Notes under the pieces: model-generated
What the model was told of the DNA's origin: nothing
Databases searched by the model: none
Seen by the model: the letters and a program-made list of their open reading frames with translations, nothing else
In this document: positions 33,501 to 40,955 of the stretch, piece after piece
How positions within the stretch are numbered: the first letter of the stretch is position 1
Layout of the letters: every line of letters begins with the position of its first letter
Program-made: the position numbers and the translations under genes
Source: Candidatus Uhrbacteria bacterium
GTDB lineage: Bacteria; Patescibacteriota; Patescibacteriia; UBA9934; GWF2-40-263
Direction: 5' to 3'
Length of the DNA stretch: 41,010 nt
NCBI GenBank assembly: GCA_016209325.1
Contig: JACQWJ010000014.1
Location: 1 to 41,010 of the forward strand

Positions 33501-36500
33501 TCCCGCAGCAGTTGACCGCATCCGAACTCGCGCAGGCGACAACCCCCTCGATTAGGCAAATGGACGAGCAACCGTCCCCGTCGTTCACATTGCCATCGTC
33601 GCAGTCTTCCCCCGGCTCCACACATTGGCCAAGGTCGTTGCAGTGGGCCTCCGACCCGTAGCCCGCGCACTGTGCATCTGAGGTGCAAGCAGTCGCGTTG
33701 TTGCCGCACACCGCGAGGGGCGCGCTCGAGCCAGCATTCACGCACGAGCTCGAACAAGAGGCGGGAAGGGACTCGCTCACGAGAATCTTCCCGTCAGACA
33801 AAAGGTCGGCCACATCGGCTTCGGGAACCGCGTCCGGATCATCCACGGCCCCCCACGCGGACCAGGTATAATCCTCCGCCTGCAGGCGCTGACCATTGTC
33901 GGAACACGCATCGGGAGAACCGTACGGAACCGCGGAAAACTTCTGACGGTCCCCGACAAGGGAAAGTTCCGCCTCGCTGGGAGACACCTCGACGCGGCTC
34001 ACGGTACACACCTCGTCCTTGGTCGTAAACGTCCAGGAACGATCGTTGCCGTATGCTAAATCCGTTGAACCTTCCGAGAGGGGAACGCCGCTTTCCGACA
34101 GGCTTTCCCCAGATACCACGACGCGGTAGGAAGCGTCCTTTTCGAGCGTCTGACCTGGGTGGATGGTGAGCGTGAGGAGGTCCGGATCGTAAGCCACGGA
34201 CCGGTCGCTCACTTCGCTCAGCTCTTCGGAAGCGCAGGCCGGATCTTCGCACAGATACAGGCGTACCATCGAATCGCCCGCGGTGTCATATCCCGAAAAG
34301 GTGTCCTGCATGGAAATGTTAAACTGAGCCCCAATCTCGGCATTGATGCACGCTTCGTCGCAAGACGGCCAGAAGCTCGTGATTTCCGGATCGGAAAAAT
34401 TGACGGTGAGCTCGCCCGCATCGCTGACGTCGAATTCCGTGAGTTGTCCCGTGATGAGAACGGGGACCCCGGGCTTGGTTTCGGCCAGGGGAAGGACCTC
34501 TGCGCCGCAGGCAAACAAGGTCGCGATCTCGGCCTTGTCCTCGTCGCTCGAGGAAAAGTCCCAGGTATATTGGGAACAGGCGAGAATGGTGCATTGGTAC
34601 TCGGCAGCGATCGGAGAGGCGGAGTACGCCACCTCTTTTTTCAATTCAGTAGCCGTGTATTCAGCTGGTGTGATATACACCCCTCCAACCGTGCATGGCT
34701 CGTCGTCCGAAGCGGTCTCAAAGAACCAAGTATAATCGTCGGCCAAGAAAGCACCCCCAACACTTTTTACACCATCCTCTCCCGATAGGATCGTCACGCG
34801 GTAACGGCTTCCGGACTCCAGGCCTTCCGCGGGATCCCAGACGAATGCTGTGGCCGAAACACTCGTCGGATACGTAGCGGGAGACATGGTCACGGACGTC
34901 GTTTCGAGACAACTATCATCTAGACATTTCTCCACGCGCACCGTGTCAGGCGTGAACGAGGCAGCATCCATGGATTCCGTAAACGACGCACTGACGCTCG
35001 TGTTGACACAGACGTCTTTTCCGCCTTCCCAATATTCCCAGGGCGTGGGTGAGAGATAATCGTCACTGCATGCGATGACAACCTGCGGCGTATCGGGCAG
35101 GTCGCCGGTCGAAAAGACGTAGGCGTAGTGGGAAACGGGCTGAGCCTCCTCGCACTGGCCATCGGGCCGACAGGCGCCGTCGGTACAGCAGGCTTCCCCG
35201 CTCTCGCAGGAAAAGTCGACGTCGCACATCCCAATTTCAAAATTCACGGAGTTAGAAAATTGTGCATCCACGTCCTTGACGAAGACCGGCCCAGTGCGGG
35301 CCCCTTCGGGAACGCGAAGCGGATCGCTCGTCGTCCCGGAAATCTGGGTCGAGGTCCAGTCTTTTGGAAACACGTCTTTATCCTCAAAGAACGTCACACT
35401 TCCCGCTTCGGTTTCAAACCCTTCCCCATACACCGTGACGTCCGTCCCCGAAGGACCCGCGTCGGGTTCTAAGGCACAGATGCCCGGGCCCGCTTCCCCC
35501 TCGATGACTTCGAAATCAACAGGGTCAGAAACGACCCCATCCTCGCCGCGCACAACCCACAGATCGTGGAGAACAGCTTGGAGCGCGCTGTCGTCCGACA
35601 AGTCGTAGGTCTCCGGCACTTTCACCAAAATCATCCCGTCATCCCAAAAATCGGTCCCACAGACATCCGGAAAGGACGTATCGGCCAAGGCCCGTAAATC
35701 TGTGTCTTGGTTGCGGAAACGCACGGTACCGGGAACGGTCCCGAAGTCGGACCCGTAGATCGTAACGTATTGGCCGACCGGCCCGGCCTGGCCGTCCTCC
35801 TCGCACGTATCACCCAACGTACAGTCCGTGTCCTCTGTGCACATGATGGCGTCGCCTGTGCCGGTGCAACGCAAAATTCCGCTCTGCACATCGGAAATGA
35901 TGGGAGGGCTGTCGGACGAAACCGTGGAAGCAATTTCGAATGCCAACGTATTGGATCCTTCGCGAGTTTCCCCGTCCCCGACGAATAATTGCAAGTCGTA
36001 GGGACCACTATCGAGCAACGGCACAATCGCCTCCAGGTTTTCCGCACTCCACGCGGGATAGCTCGAGGCGGAAGAAGTTCCAACGTAGAGCGTCGAGGAC
36101 CCTTGCGCATCCCCGAAATTGTTGCCAAAGACATCGATGACGTCCTTGGCACTGCCCGAAGCGGGAGACACTTCGCATAGTCCGGGACGAACCGTGGCAT
36201 TGACCACAAAGTCGCTGATCACAGGACCGTTATCGTCGTCCGTCCGATCGGCCAACTGCTCGGCGGTCAGGAGACGGAGCGGACCTCCAGGAGCCTGTTC
36301 CCCAAGCTGAATGATCACCTGACTGTCGGACCACGTGGCATCGCACTGGGCGTACGGAACGTGAACCACGTCGTCGGCCGAATCGTCGGGATCGCCCAGA
36401 AAAACAACCGTACCAGGCTCGTCACCGAATCCGTCTCCCGAGACGGTGATCAGGTTACCAGGAGCGCCATCTCCCGGGGAGACGCGCTGGATTTCGACGT

Positions 36501-37812
36501 CCGCAACGCACACGCCGTCCTCGCACGATCCGGAAGAACACTCACTGTCATCGGTGCAGGCATCGCCGTCACACGCGCCACAATAATATTCACTATCGTT
36601 GTCTCCCCCACAATCGACATCCGTCTCGAAATAGGGATCTCCCGCGTCCAGAACGCCGTTGTCACAGGTCGCAGAACGGAGCACGACGTCAATCACCGCA
36701 GCCTCTGCGGAGTTTCCCGCACAATCATACCCCTCGGCGTCCAAGGCATACGCTTCATTCATCACATAACCGCTCGTGTCCCAAGCCCCGTAAAAATAGT
36801 TGGCTTGAGAAAGAGCCCCGGCCAGACTTTCGTCGAGGCCTGAAGTGTAGATGGTGTCTCCCTCCAGTCGAAAGGCGACCGAGGAAACGCCCGAATCGTC
36901 ATCCGCTTGTGCCTGGAGGAGTGCCTGCTCACCGGCATAGACCGAATCACCATCATCCGGATCGGTCATGGCCATGGTGGGGGCACTGACGTCAATGCCG
37001 CTCCCCGTCGTGAAGTCAAACGAGCAGGGATAGGTGGTCGTACAAGCGAGACTGCGACCCGACGTGCTTTTGAGAAGAGACGAATCCAAGCGAACCTCGT
37101 ATGCGGTATCTGCCTCAAAACACGCTACCGTGCTGCCATCTGAGGCGGTACATGTGGCAGTCGGCGTAAACGTGACGCGGTTCGTCGAAACGGCAAACGT
37201 CCCCGGGACCGCGTCCCCGTCTGCCAGAGAAACGACAATCCCCGGTTGCTCCTGGACCGTCGCGGCAGAGACATTCTGACTGAACACGAACTGAAGCTCA
37301 AGGTTGCGGAGCACCGAAGCGCAAGCCGTATTCAAGGAACGCAAGACGAACGTGGAGGAGACGTCCGACACGTCCTCGTATTCCCCTTCCCCGTCTTCCT
37401 CACTACTCACGCTCCCTCCGACCGCTTCCGTCATGCGGGTAATCAGGTACTGCGCCACGGCAAACGACGAAAACATGATGGCCGTGCCGATCATGGCGTT
37501 CGCAACAAACATCTTGGCCTTGCGAATCTTGGTCTCATCCCCACGGGACATCATCCAGAGATAGCCGCCATACAAAACGAAGCAAACCGCGACAATGCCT
37601 AGGAAGCCCAGGAATGCCCGAATGAGCTTGGCAATCACGAGGGTGATATCCTCCTGTCCAAAACCGGCGGTTTCCGCGAACGTCTCCGGCGAAGCGTCCG
37701 CAAAGGTCTCGTCGGCATTCAATGTCTGGGCAAGGGCTGGCAACACCTCGAACCAACCGGTCCCTGAGGCCACTGCAACCGCGAGGCAGCATGCAATAAT
37801 CCATTTTTTCAC
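27592..37812 (-). CDS. Giant multidomain surface protein with VirB2-like N-terminus
   Basis: A 3406-aa protein starting at GTG 37812. Order, approximate residues: signal peptide 1-29; two-helix VirB2/TrbC-like module (helices 62-88 and 102-125, loop SRGDETKIRKAK); Ig-like domain 155-275; Cys-rich segment 382-434; about four IPT/TIG repeats 440-865 (GNLITVSGDGFGDEPGTVVF, GQYVTIYGSDFG); Ig-like domains with the Big_5 pattern (SASFTESMDAASF) 900-1310; DUF4215-type Cys repeats 1350-1605 (EDCDDGNVNDGDGCSSICL); further beta domains 1625-2430; a second Cys-repeat block 2430-2800 (CGNGVIDPGEDCDDGSENG); VWA domain from about 2977 with metal-site motif DLSGSM, ANGATPTAAG and LLSDGDPT. A 118-residue insertion with 24 Cys (about 3186-3310) splits off the last VWA helix. 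It may act in adhesion. It lies 12 bases after the 643-aa gene. Confidence 0.85.
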   Translation of the reverse strand: MKKWIIACCLAVAVASGTGWFEVLPALAQTLNADETFADASPETFAETAGFGQEDITLVIAKLIRAFLGFLGIVAVCFVLYGGYLWMMSRGDETKIRKAKMFVANAMIGTAIMFSSFAVAQYLITRMTEAVGGSVSSEEDGEGEYEDVSDVSSTFVLRSLNTACASVLRNLELQFVFSQNVSAATVQEQPGIVVSLADGDAVPGTFAVSTNRVTFTPTATCTASDGSTVACFEADTAYEVRLDSSLLKSTSGRSLACTTTYPCSFDFTTGSGIDVSAPTMAMTDPDDGDSVYAGEQALLQAQADDDSGVSSVAFRLEGDTIYTSGLDESLAGALSQANYFYGAWDTSGYVMNEAYALDAEGYDCAGNSAEAAVIDVVLRSATCDNGVLDAGDPYFETDVDCGGDNDSEYYCGACDGDACTDDSECSSGSCEDGVCVADVEIQRVSPGDGAPGNLITVSGDGFGDEPGTVVFLGDPDDSADDVVHVPYAQCDATWSDSQVIIQLGEQAPGGPLRLLTAEQLADRTDDDNGPVISDFVVNATVRPGLCEVSPASGSAKDVIDVFGNNFGDAQGSSTLYVGTSSASSYPAWSAENLEAIVPLLDSGPYDLQLFVGDGETREGSNTLAFEIASTVSSDSPPIISDVQSGILRCTGTGDAIMCTEDTDCTLGDTCEEDGQAGPVGQYVTIYGSDFGTVPGTVRFRNQDTDLRALADTSFPDVCGTDFWDDGMILVKVPETYDLSDDSALQAVLHDLWVVRGEDGVVSDPVDFEVIEGEAGPGICALEPDAGPSGTDVTVYGEGFETEAGSVTFFEDKDVFPKDWTSTQISGTTSDPLRVPEGARTGPVFVKDVDAQFSNSVNFEIGMCDVDFSCESGEACCTDGACRPDGQCEEAQPVSHYAYVFSTGDLPDTPQVVIACSDDYLSPTPWEYWEGGKDVCVNTSVSASFTESMDAASFTPDTVRVEKCLDDSCLETTSVTMSPATYPTSVSATAFVWDPAEGLESGSRYRVTILSGEDGVKSVGGAFLADDYTWFFETASDDEPCTVGGVYITPAEYTATELKKEVAYSASPIAAEYQCTILACSQYTWDFSSSDEDKAEIATLFACGAEVLPLAETKPGVPVLITGQLTEFDVSDAGELTVNFSDPEITSFWPSCDEACINAEIGAQFNISMQDTFSGYDTAGDSMVRLYLCEDPACASEELSEVSDRSVAYDPDLLTLTIHPGQTLEKDASYRVVVSGESLSESGVPLSEGSTDLAYGNDRSWTFTTKDEVCTVSRVEVSPSEAELSLVGDRQKFSAVPYGSPDACSDNGQRLQAEDYTWSAWGAVDDPDAVPEADVADLLSDGKILVSESLPASCSSSCVNAGSSAPLAVCGNNATACTSDAQCAGYGSEAHCNDLGQCVEPGEDCDDGNVNDGDGCSSICLIEGVVACASSDAVNCCGNGKREGREECDGGSLTNDKCSDLCLNEGAGTTYDCGDGKVAQGDSIGGEECDWGDANASYNCSANCLNLGSVPETQLYAICGDRVLGEGEGCDDGNTVSGDGCSSSCRNEGSSSLYASTCGNNTLTCSKDADCASRACNAFGQCVETGEDCDDGNTEDDDGCSEACLFEGSSIYYEVPSICVDGARETGEACDAVAAGTEIASFAVAEITEEAPQEVLAGGEGSAAATVTATETASGISGSATLTLDCSCASDYACGDTVQYGCGEANCCFERPTVVETSPSQDESGLCRNTAIWVSFDQMMDEESFVRTVDGGTGETEATLFLELVSVNGTVIDDSNYLTLCPKTYDVSVAATSDADARLLVRAWHWIVEGIARLFHPVSAAEVSCRIPVSYDVEQIERGSKARLTYTDLLEANATYQLVVEGDTNIEDENVEGVASIYGVGLVEGRTSTFAVGTEVCALEYVGTVDQGKETTSDFDDPSPEFFQTAGELHTLAATPYTLHGATREEIQEIPEAYEWVWSWVSSVPDTDASNAISVSGEDDVSASATAVANGQETAAATATVTVDTLSGTTGSAVTGTVSLTAFLCEHPWPDPDALPFPFADTADNASAFGLSDPYTNFSFYYCRDGEELLPALTVVETPQTPLSNVSKELLFLVDGTDDAIGVRVFSNPDYLSPDRWYEEVFAGSASSLELDGYEAVQNEDTLYVSAANQSGSVIYPNVYVISVNEDASSETKDIATQIQSVWSFNANDDTVTDLNVCHADGAYVQDPVTEEFIVCISDEDCAEVTYSDGTTAEFTDAVCDAEKAKLTRDMRRLTDASRFQDILDAYGEDHGHCSSTKGQACVADETCPGEETCLPDVPSLSANTFLRGFTASTWPSWSAALGNALGTALPEDPLNVFVDCPEGSDETYCWNGSEGTFSCSEGSHVYLLQSVASESYDLYFQLEYGEGATWAYPIDRDETDHGAIYAEYAGASSPLGFYANGQRCDGVPIGSSGLCGDGVVSSTESCEIGQDDPLPCTTSDGVDGILSAGCVSDCSRYQTESEAEAAGVVCTPYACGNGVIDPGEDCDDGSENGTYGACGEDCSLATAFYCGDGSIAGGEACDCGSDVAAMDAGAWSSSSLHCEAPNGQYAEDFDTSCTFDCAKPGPSCGDGELNGDEQCDGEYASTSGRLCGSADDYDPCTTDADCDNSACGEGGDVCPLASVCTSGNTGDACTEDTDCDVSSTKCSANSGCTVMLTEEGKCDTAFSYQLTRSRTCDDNPESDPSCTWNGWTDCVGGSQACGNGLVEGDEACDDGNTDSTDACTNACTLNVCGDGSTYKGKETCDEGGENGVACTAEYEDTCAYCTVRCQYAVVSGAYCGDTVVNGDEFCDADDLPMRCFKVSDTPSERAVTGTCATNDDCDETAGYVCTAGVGVCDSGSQLFGSGDTASIVDYNGLPCAAGSTASNARCGTTNTDAGTTAGTCVSASCANSCDSSCPFTYEQSALLIQTELAGATKQTSAELYSYLSGESPDTAVLFMPACTVGTQVTADVDMSGVTPPSVDVVFVTDLSGSMNTTLDSQTGDSRIEVTVDSTVQAVKDLFDEYAGNAAQMRISTVSFTNTLTDGVDTDGDTTIENSDGCYLGTSTKAALSWIDHGLGSSTVEREILYDPDTGVETYVDRANGATPTAAGLKCAQTVLASSTADHKVVILLSDGDPTVNLAGSYVIDVPEVVSVRDDLISDGVSVFTAAVTSDADLIGYMAHFSSDVCGTCNACEDSCNTECAAECDGGTVTDEVCLDDCGTSLESCTDNCGGVCVEVTCTGLLQEAYTECVAECGPCDEVCVDEFNACEDTCTVTDTECEDVCTSQCTSACGSSCPVYEDRDDCEPKDNVEYAYSAATAEELEGMYQTIVDSILGVTVGFTTEFGGETQFTSGVVTEGDDVVLPFPTGFDCKATGEWTIPVRLSFSGTGTVRLSDINLTYCPVE

Positions 37813-37824
37813 AGGAAGCCGTGC

Positions 37825-39756
37825 TTACTCTTCTTGACCAAGGACTGTCCCTCCGAGCGTCTTACAGGCCGTGTCCGAGGGGATACCGTCGCAGCAGTAG
37901 GGCTGGGATGCGGTCGCACAGAGCGGAAACGCGTCGCTTGTTGTAGGTCCATAGGAGGGATACATGCAGATCTGGTAGGCGCTCTTCACGCCGTTTGTGA
38001 TGACGGGATAATAGGCGTAAAACGTCTGGGCATCCTCGTCGCTTTCCCAAAATTCCGCGTGCTGGATAACGGCCTTCGTATAGATCGCCGATTCTCCCTC
38101 GTCCGGCGTCTGGGAGTCACTGTCCAACAGTTCCTGCTCAAGCGAAAACCAAAGTTCCTGCGCGTGATCGGGAACCAGTTGGATATTCGTGGAATTCAGA
38201 GTAGAAGATTGCATGAGAACACTCTCCCCTTCGTCCGCGTCATAGCTGAACGTGATCTCGACAGCGGCGTTTACATCGACCTCCTCTTCCCCAATCTCCG
38301 GACGCAAAAGGGAGATGTGTGGCACCGCGTCGTTAATCTCGGACGATGTGTCGAACTCCCAGGCGTAGTCGTCGCCTCCGAAGTCGGGAGTCCCGGGACC
38401 CTCGGCTTCGCCGTCACCGTCGCCATCGAGGGAGTTTCCCGCTGCGTCGACCACACCGTCAAACAGGCCCCCGACCACGGAGGCTTGAGGAGCGTCCTCG
38501 CTGAGCGTGGCGGCATGGGCCTGGACCTCAATCGCAGCACTCGGTGGAAGGCAGTAGATGGTGTCGCCGCAGGGATCTTTGCTGCAGGCGTCGTTTGAGG
38601 TGAATTCCACGGTACGATAGACGTTGCTGATCGCGAACGTTCCCTCCACGTTCGTGTCAGATACAACCACTTCGACGTTGTCAAACGTCTTTCCTGCATC
38701 GGGCTCGTAGGTCCCACTCAAGGCCACGGGGTCCATGGCTTCGTTGAACGTAATCTGGATCGTGATGTTCCTCGCGTACGGATCTTCGGACGCCAACGGG
38801 ACGGCAGAAACCACATACGGAGGCGTAAGGTCGACTTCGGTGGAAACTTCGAATGTCCATTGATAGCCCTCAGCATAGGCTCCGGAAAACGCCGCACTGC
38901 CGTCTGTTTTCAGGATCGTCGACCCCAAGAAGACCGTATAATTAACATCTTCCACACCGTCTCCGAGAAGCTCAGCCGGATCGAAGACGAACGTCGTAAA
39001 GTCGTCGCTGTAGGTCATACGGACGCCGAGGCTCGGAAGCGCCACGTCAGCGGGATCGATCCCTGATTCCACGTCCACGGCATCGGTAGGATAGATGAGG
39101 ACCTGATCCGTGTTGAGATATTCCGGCGTGGCGGGATCGCCATCGTAGGCCGCCCCATCGGCTTCCTTGAGAAGGGACGTGGGGTCAATCGCCTCCTTGA
39201 ACGTGACCATGATGCGGGTATTGCGCGGGACGTCGATCGCGTTCCGTGCAGGATAGTGGCTCTCGATGATGCCGGACCCGAGCGATCCCGAAAGCGGCTC
39301 GGTATAGGTCGTGGCTGTGGTCGTGGTCACCCCTCCGCCGAGACCCGACGCGGCCAGCAGTCGGTTCAGCACGTAGCTCGCAAGGGAGTAGGAGGAAAAG
39401 ATAAGAATGATGCCGATGATGGCATTCGTGATGATCGTCTTCGCCTTTTTGGTCTTGGCCGGATCGCCCCCGGCCACCATGTACAGATAACCGGCATAGA
39501 CGATGAGACAAACGAGGAGTACGCCAAGAACAGCGAGCACGGCCCGGATGATCCGCGCGATCACGATAGGCAAACTCTCGGTCGCAAGTCCGGAATTCGC
39601 CCCCAAGGCTTCAAAATTGTCATTTTGCAACTGCGCCAAAAGCGGAACATGGGAAGGAACGAGCAGGCTCATCGCAAACAAGGCCGAAAACGCAAACAAA
39701 CCAAAAAATTTTTTGGTTCGATGCCTCGAATCGCGTGGGGGAGCGCTCTGCGGCAT
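37825..39756 (-). CDS. VirB2-like module fused to Ig-like domains, 643 aa
   Basis: An exported protein with the same N-terminal plan as the giant protein. A hydrophobic signal (about 17-42) precedes a two-helix module: helix at about 65-92 (IIRAVLAVLGVLLVCLIVYA), loop AGGDPAKTKKAKTI, second helix about 108-130. A threonine-rich linker follows. The remainder has two Ig-like Big_5-type domains (NTRIMVTFKEAIDPTSLL, NITIQITFNEAMDPVAL) and a Cys-containing C-terminus (SQPYCCDGIPSDTACKTL). The function is unknown; a surface subunit that co-assembles with the giant protein through the shared module is my inference. A -10 candidate lies about 41 bases upstream. Confidence 0.82.
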   Translation of the reverse strand: MPQSAPPRDSRHRTKKFFGLFAFSALFAMSLLVPSHVPLLAQLQNDNFEALGANSGLATESLPIVIARIIRAVLAVLGVLLVCLIVYAGYLYMVAGGDPAKTKKAKTIITNAIIGIILIFSSYSLASYVLNRLLAASGLGGGVTTTTATTYTEPLSGSLGSGIIESHYPARNAIDVPRNTRIMVTFKEAIDPTSLLKEADGAAYDGDPATPEYLNTDQVLIYPTDAVDVESGIDPADVALPSLGVRMTYSDDFTTFVFDPAELLGDGVEDVNYTVFLGSTILKTDGSAAFSGAYAEGYQWTFEVSTEVDLTPPYVVSAVPLASEDPYARNITIQITFNEAMDPVALSGTYEPDAGKTFDNVEVVVSDTNVEGTFAISNVYRTVEFTSNDACSKDPCGDTIYCLPPSAAIEVQAHAATLSEDAPQASVVGGLFDGVVDAAGNSLDGDGDGEAEGPGTPDFGGDDYAWEFDTSSEINDAVPHISLLRPEIGEEEVDVNAAVEITFSYDADEGESVLMQSSTLNSTNIQLVPDHAQELWFSLEQELLDSDSQTPDEGESAIYTKAVIQHAEFWESDEDAQTFYAYYPVITNGVKSAYQICMYPSYGPTTSDAFPLCATASQPYCCDGIPSDTACKTLGGTVLGQEE

Positions 39757-39797
39757 GGCTTAACTTGCGCTAGTGCGCCTGGGCGCTTACATGCCTT

Positions 39798-39803
39798 ATT
39801 GTA
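39798..39803 (-). promoter_or_regulatory. Candidate -10 upstream of the 643-aa gene
   Basis: The minus strand has TACAAT about 41 bases before the ATG at 39756, in a 106-base gap after the 86-aa gene. The -35 region is poor. Confidence 0.35.
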
Positions 39804-39862
39804 CAGGGATCCGGAGTAAATGCCCAGAAATAGGCACGCCTCGCATGTGGATAATCACGATT

Positions 39863-40123
39863 CTACAGAAGGTTTGAACGTGTAATGGTTGCGGATGCGA
39901 CGATGAAGAGAATCAGCATGGCCATGGTTCCCAAAACCCCGATCACAATCTGGCGCCTGGCCTGCATCACCTTCTCGTTTTTTCCCGACGCGACCATGAT
40001 CTTGAAAGAACCGAGAAAAATCATGTGGATAAACAGGATGGTGAAAAGAAGGGTCACGACGCGTGCGCCCCGAAAAAAAATCTGCGTGACCTCCGGCGTG
40101 AGCACGTGTCCCAGGGAAGACAT
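39863..40123 (-). CDS. Small two-helix VirB2/TrbC-like protein, 86 aa
   Basis: A small membrane protein with two hydrophobic helices (about 22-44 and 60-82) joined by a short basic loop, VASGKNEKVMQARRQIVIG. The loop matches those in the 643-aa and 3406-aa proteins (G-[DK]-x-x-K-x-x-x-A-[KR]). This topology is that of VirB2/TrbC conjugative pilins and related small subunits. It has no clear cleavable signal peptide. It starts 8 bases after yqeY and precedes the two large proteins, so it may be the free subunit of the same assembly. No VirB4 or other secretion ATPase is in the window. Confidence 0.72.
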   Translation of the reverse strand: MSSLGHVLTPEVTQIFFRGARVVTLLFTILFIHMIFLGSFKIMVASGKNEKVMQARRQIVIGVLGTMAMLILFIVASATITRSNLL

Positions 40124-40131
40124 ACCGCGGC

Positions 40132-40575
40132 TTAGGAAAGGATCGCTTCAACCGCCGCCTTGACGGCCGTGCCATCGGCCTGTCCCGCAACAGCTTTCAT
40201 GGCGACACCCATGGCCTTCCCCATGGCAGCCTTGGCGGAAATACCCGCCTCGGCGAGGGCCTGGCGAACCACCTTCTCCACTTCTGCCGGAGGCAACTGG
40301 GCGGGAAGGTAGCGCTCCAGGACCGCGATTTCCGCTCGGGCCTGCGCGGCCAAATCTTCCCGCTTCCCCGCCTCGAACGAGGCGAGGCCGTCCTTCAGCT
40401 GCTTGAGCTGGGAACGTACGACGGCCAACGCCTCCTCATCCGACAGTTCGTGCATGAGCTCAATCTGACGATTTTTCAACGCGGATCTGAGCATACGCAG
40501 CACGGAAAGCTCCACTTCATGGCGGGCTTTCATGGCTTGGACAAAATCCTGATCCAGACGCTTGGTGATGGACAT
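40132..40575 (-). CDS. GatB/YqeY domain protein
   Basis: A stand-alone YqeY-family protein of 147 aa, related to the tail domain of the GatB subunit of tRNA-dependent amidotransferase. It starts MSITKRLDQDFVQAMKARHE, with the typical LSVLRMLRSALKN segment, RYLPAQLPPAEVEKVV, and the final helical domain AKAAMGKAMGVAMKAVAGQA. Its role is unclear; it may act on tRNA. Length is normal. An ATG at 40587 is an alternative start; neither start has a clear Shine-Dalgarno. It follows bS21, and rpsU-yqeY neighbourhood is common in bacteria, although here a terminator separates them. Confidence 0.92.
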   Translation of the reverse strand: MSITKRLDQDFVQAMKARHEVELSVLRMLRSALKNRQIELMHELSDEEALAVVRSQLKQLKDGLASFEAGKREDLAAQARAEIAVLERYLPAQLPPAEVEKVVRQALAEAGISAKAAMGKAMGVAMKAVAGQADGTAVKAAVEAILS

Positions 40576-40601
40576 AGGAGCCAACATTAAGAAAACTTAC
40601 G

Positions 40602-40643
40602 AAAAAACGACGAATGAGAGCCAATGCACTTCATCGTCGTTTT
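40602..40643 (-). terminator. Terminator after rpsU
   Basis: On the minus strand TCGTCGTTTT-type arms (AAAACGACGA at 40604 and TCGTCGTTTT at 40634) form a stem of about 10-13 bp with a long loop, followed by TTTTTT. It lies about 26 bases after the rpsU stop. Confidence 0.65.
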
Positions 40644-40668
40644 CTCTCTTCATGGAATAGGTGACGCA

Positions 40669-40920
40669 CTAGCGCGTGGACCGCGAAGGGCGGCGACGCT
40701 CTTCTTCGACCAAGCGTCCCGTCTTGATGAGGTAGTCACGCTTGACCCCGATCTCCTTGCGGCGGATCGCGCTCTGACGGACAGCGTTCTTGCTCTTCTT
40801 GCCGACGTGAAACCGGATCTTCCTGGCCTGAATCTGATTGCCGCTTTCCTGCACGCGCCGGGTAAACCGGCGGAACATGCTTTCAAAGCTTTCTCCTCTT
40901 CGGCGTTTAATCTCGAGCAC
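40669..40920 (-). CDS. rpsU: 30S ribosomal protein bS21
   Basis: bS21 is a small basic protein of the 30S subunit that contacts the anti-Shine-Dalgarno region of 16S rRNA. The 83-aa product has the family core LEIKRRRGESFESMFRRFTR followed by RVQESG, and a long Lys/Arg-rich tail. The start is GTG at 40920, supported by AAGGAAGGTG 7 bases upstream, one of the best ribosome-binding sites in the window. The C-terminal part (about 35-83) is longer and more basic than in E. coli. It is followed by a terminator and preceded by a truncated MITE-like copy. Confidence 0.93.
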   Translation of the reverse strand: MLEIKRRRGESFESMFRRFTRRVQESGNQIQARKIRFHVGKKSKNAVRQSAIRRKEIGVKRDYLIKTGRLVEEERRRPSRSTR

Positions 40921-40955
40921 AGCTTTTCACCTTCCTTTCATGGGAAATTAATGGC

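Noticed and set aside
33000-33770. Possible CRISPR or DNA tandem array suggested by recurring GC-rich words
   Set aside because: The recurrence comes from repeated protein motifs (CDDGN, CGNG); spacing and sequence vary as in coding repeats.
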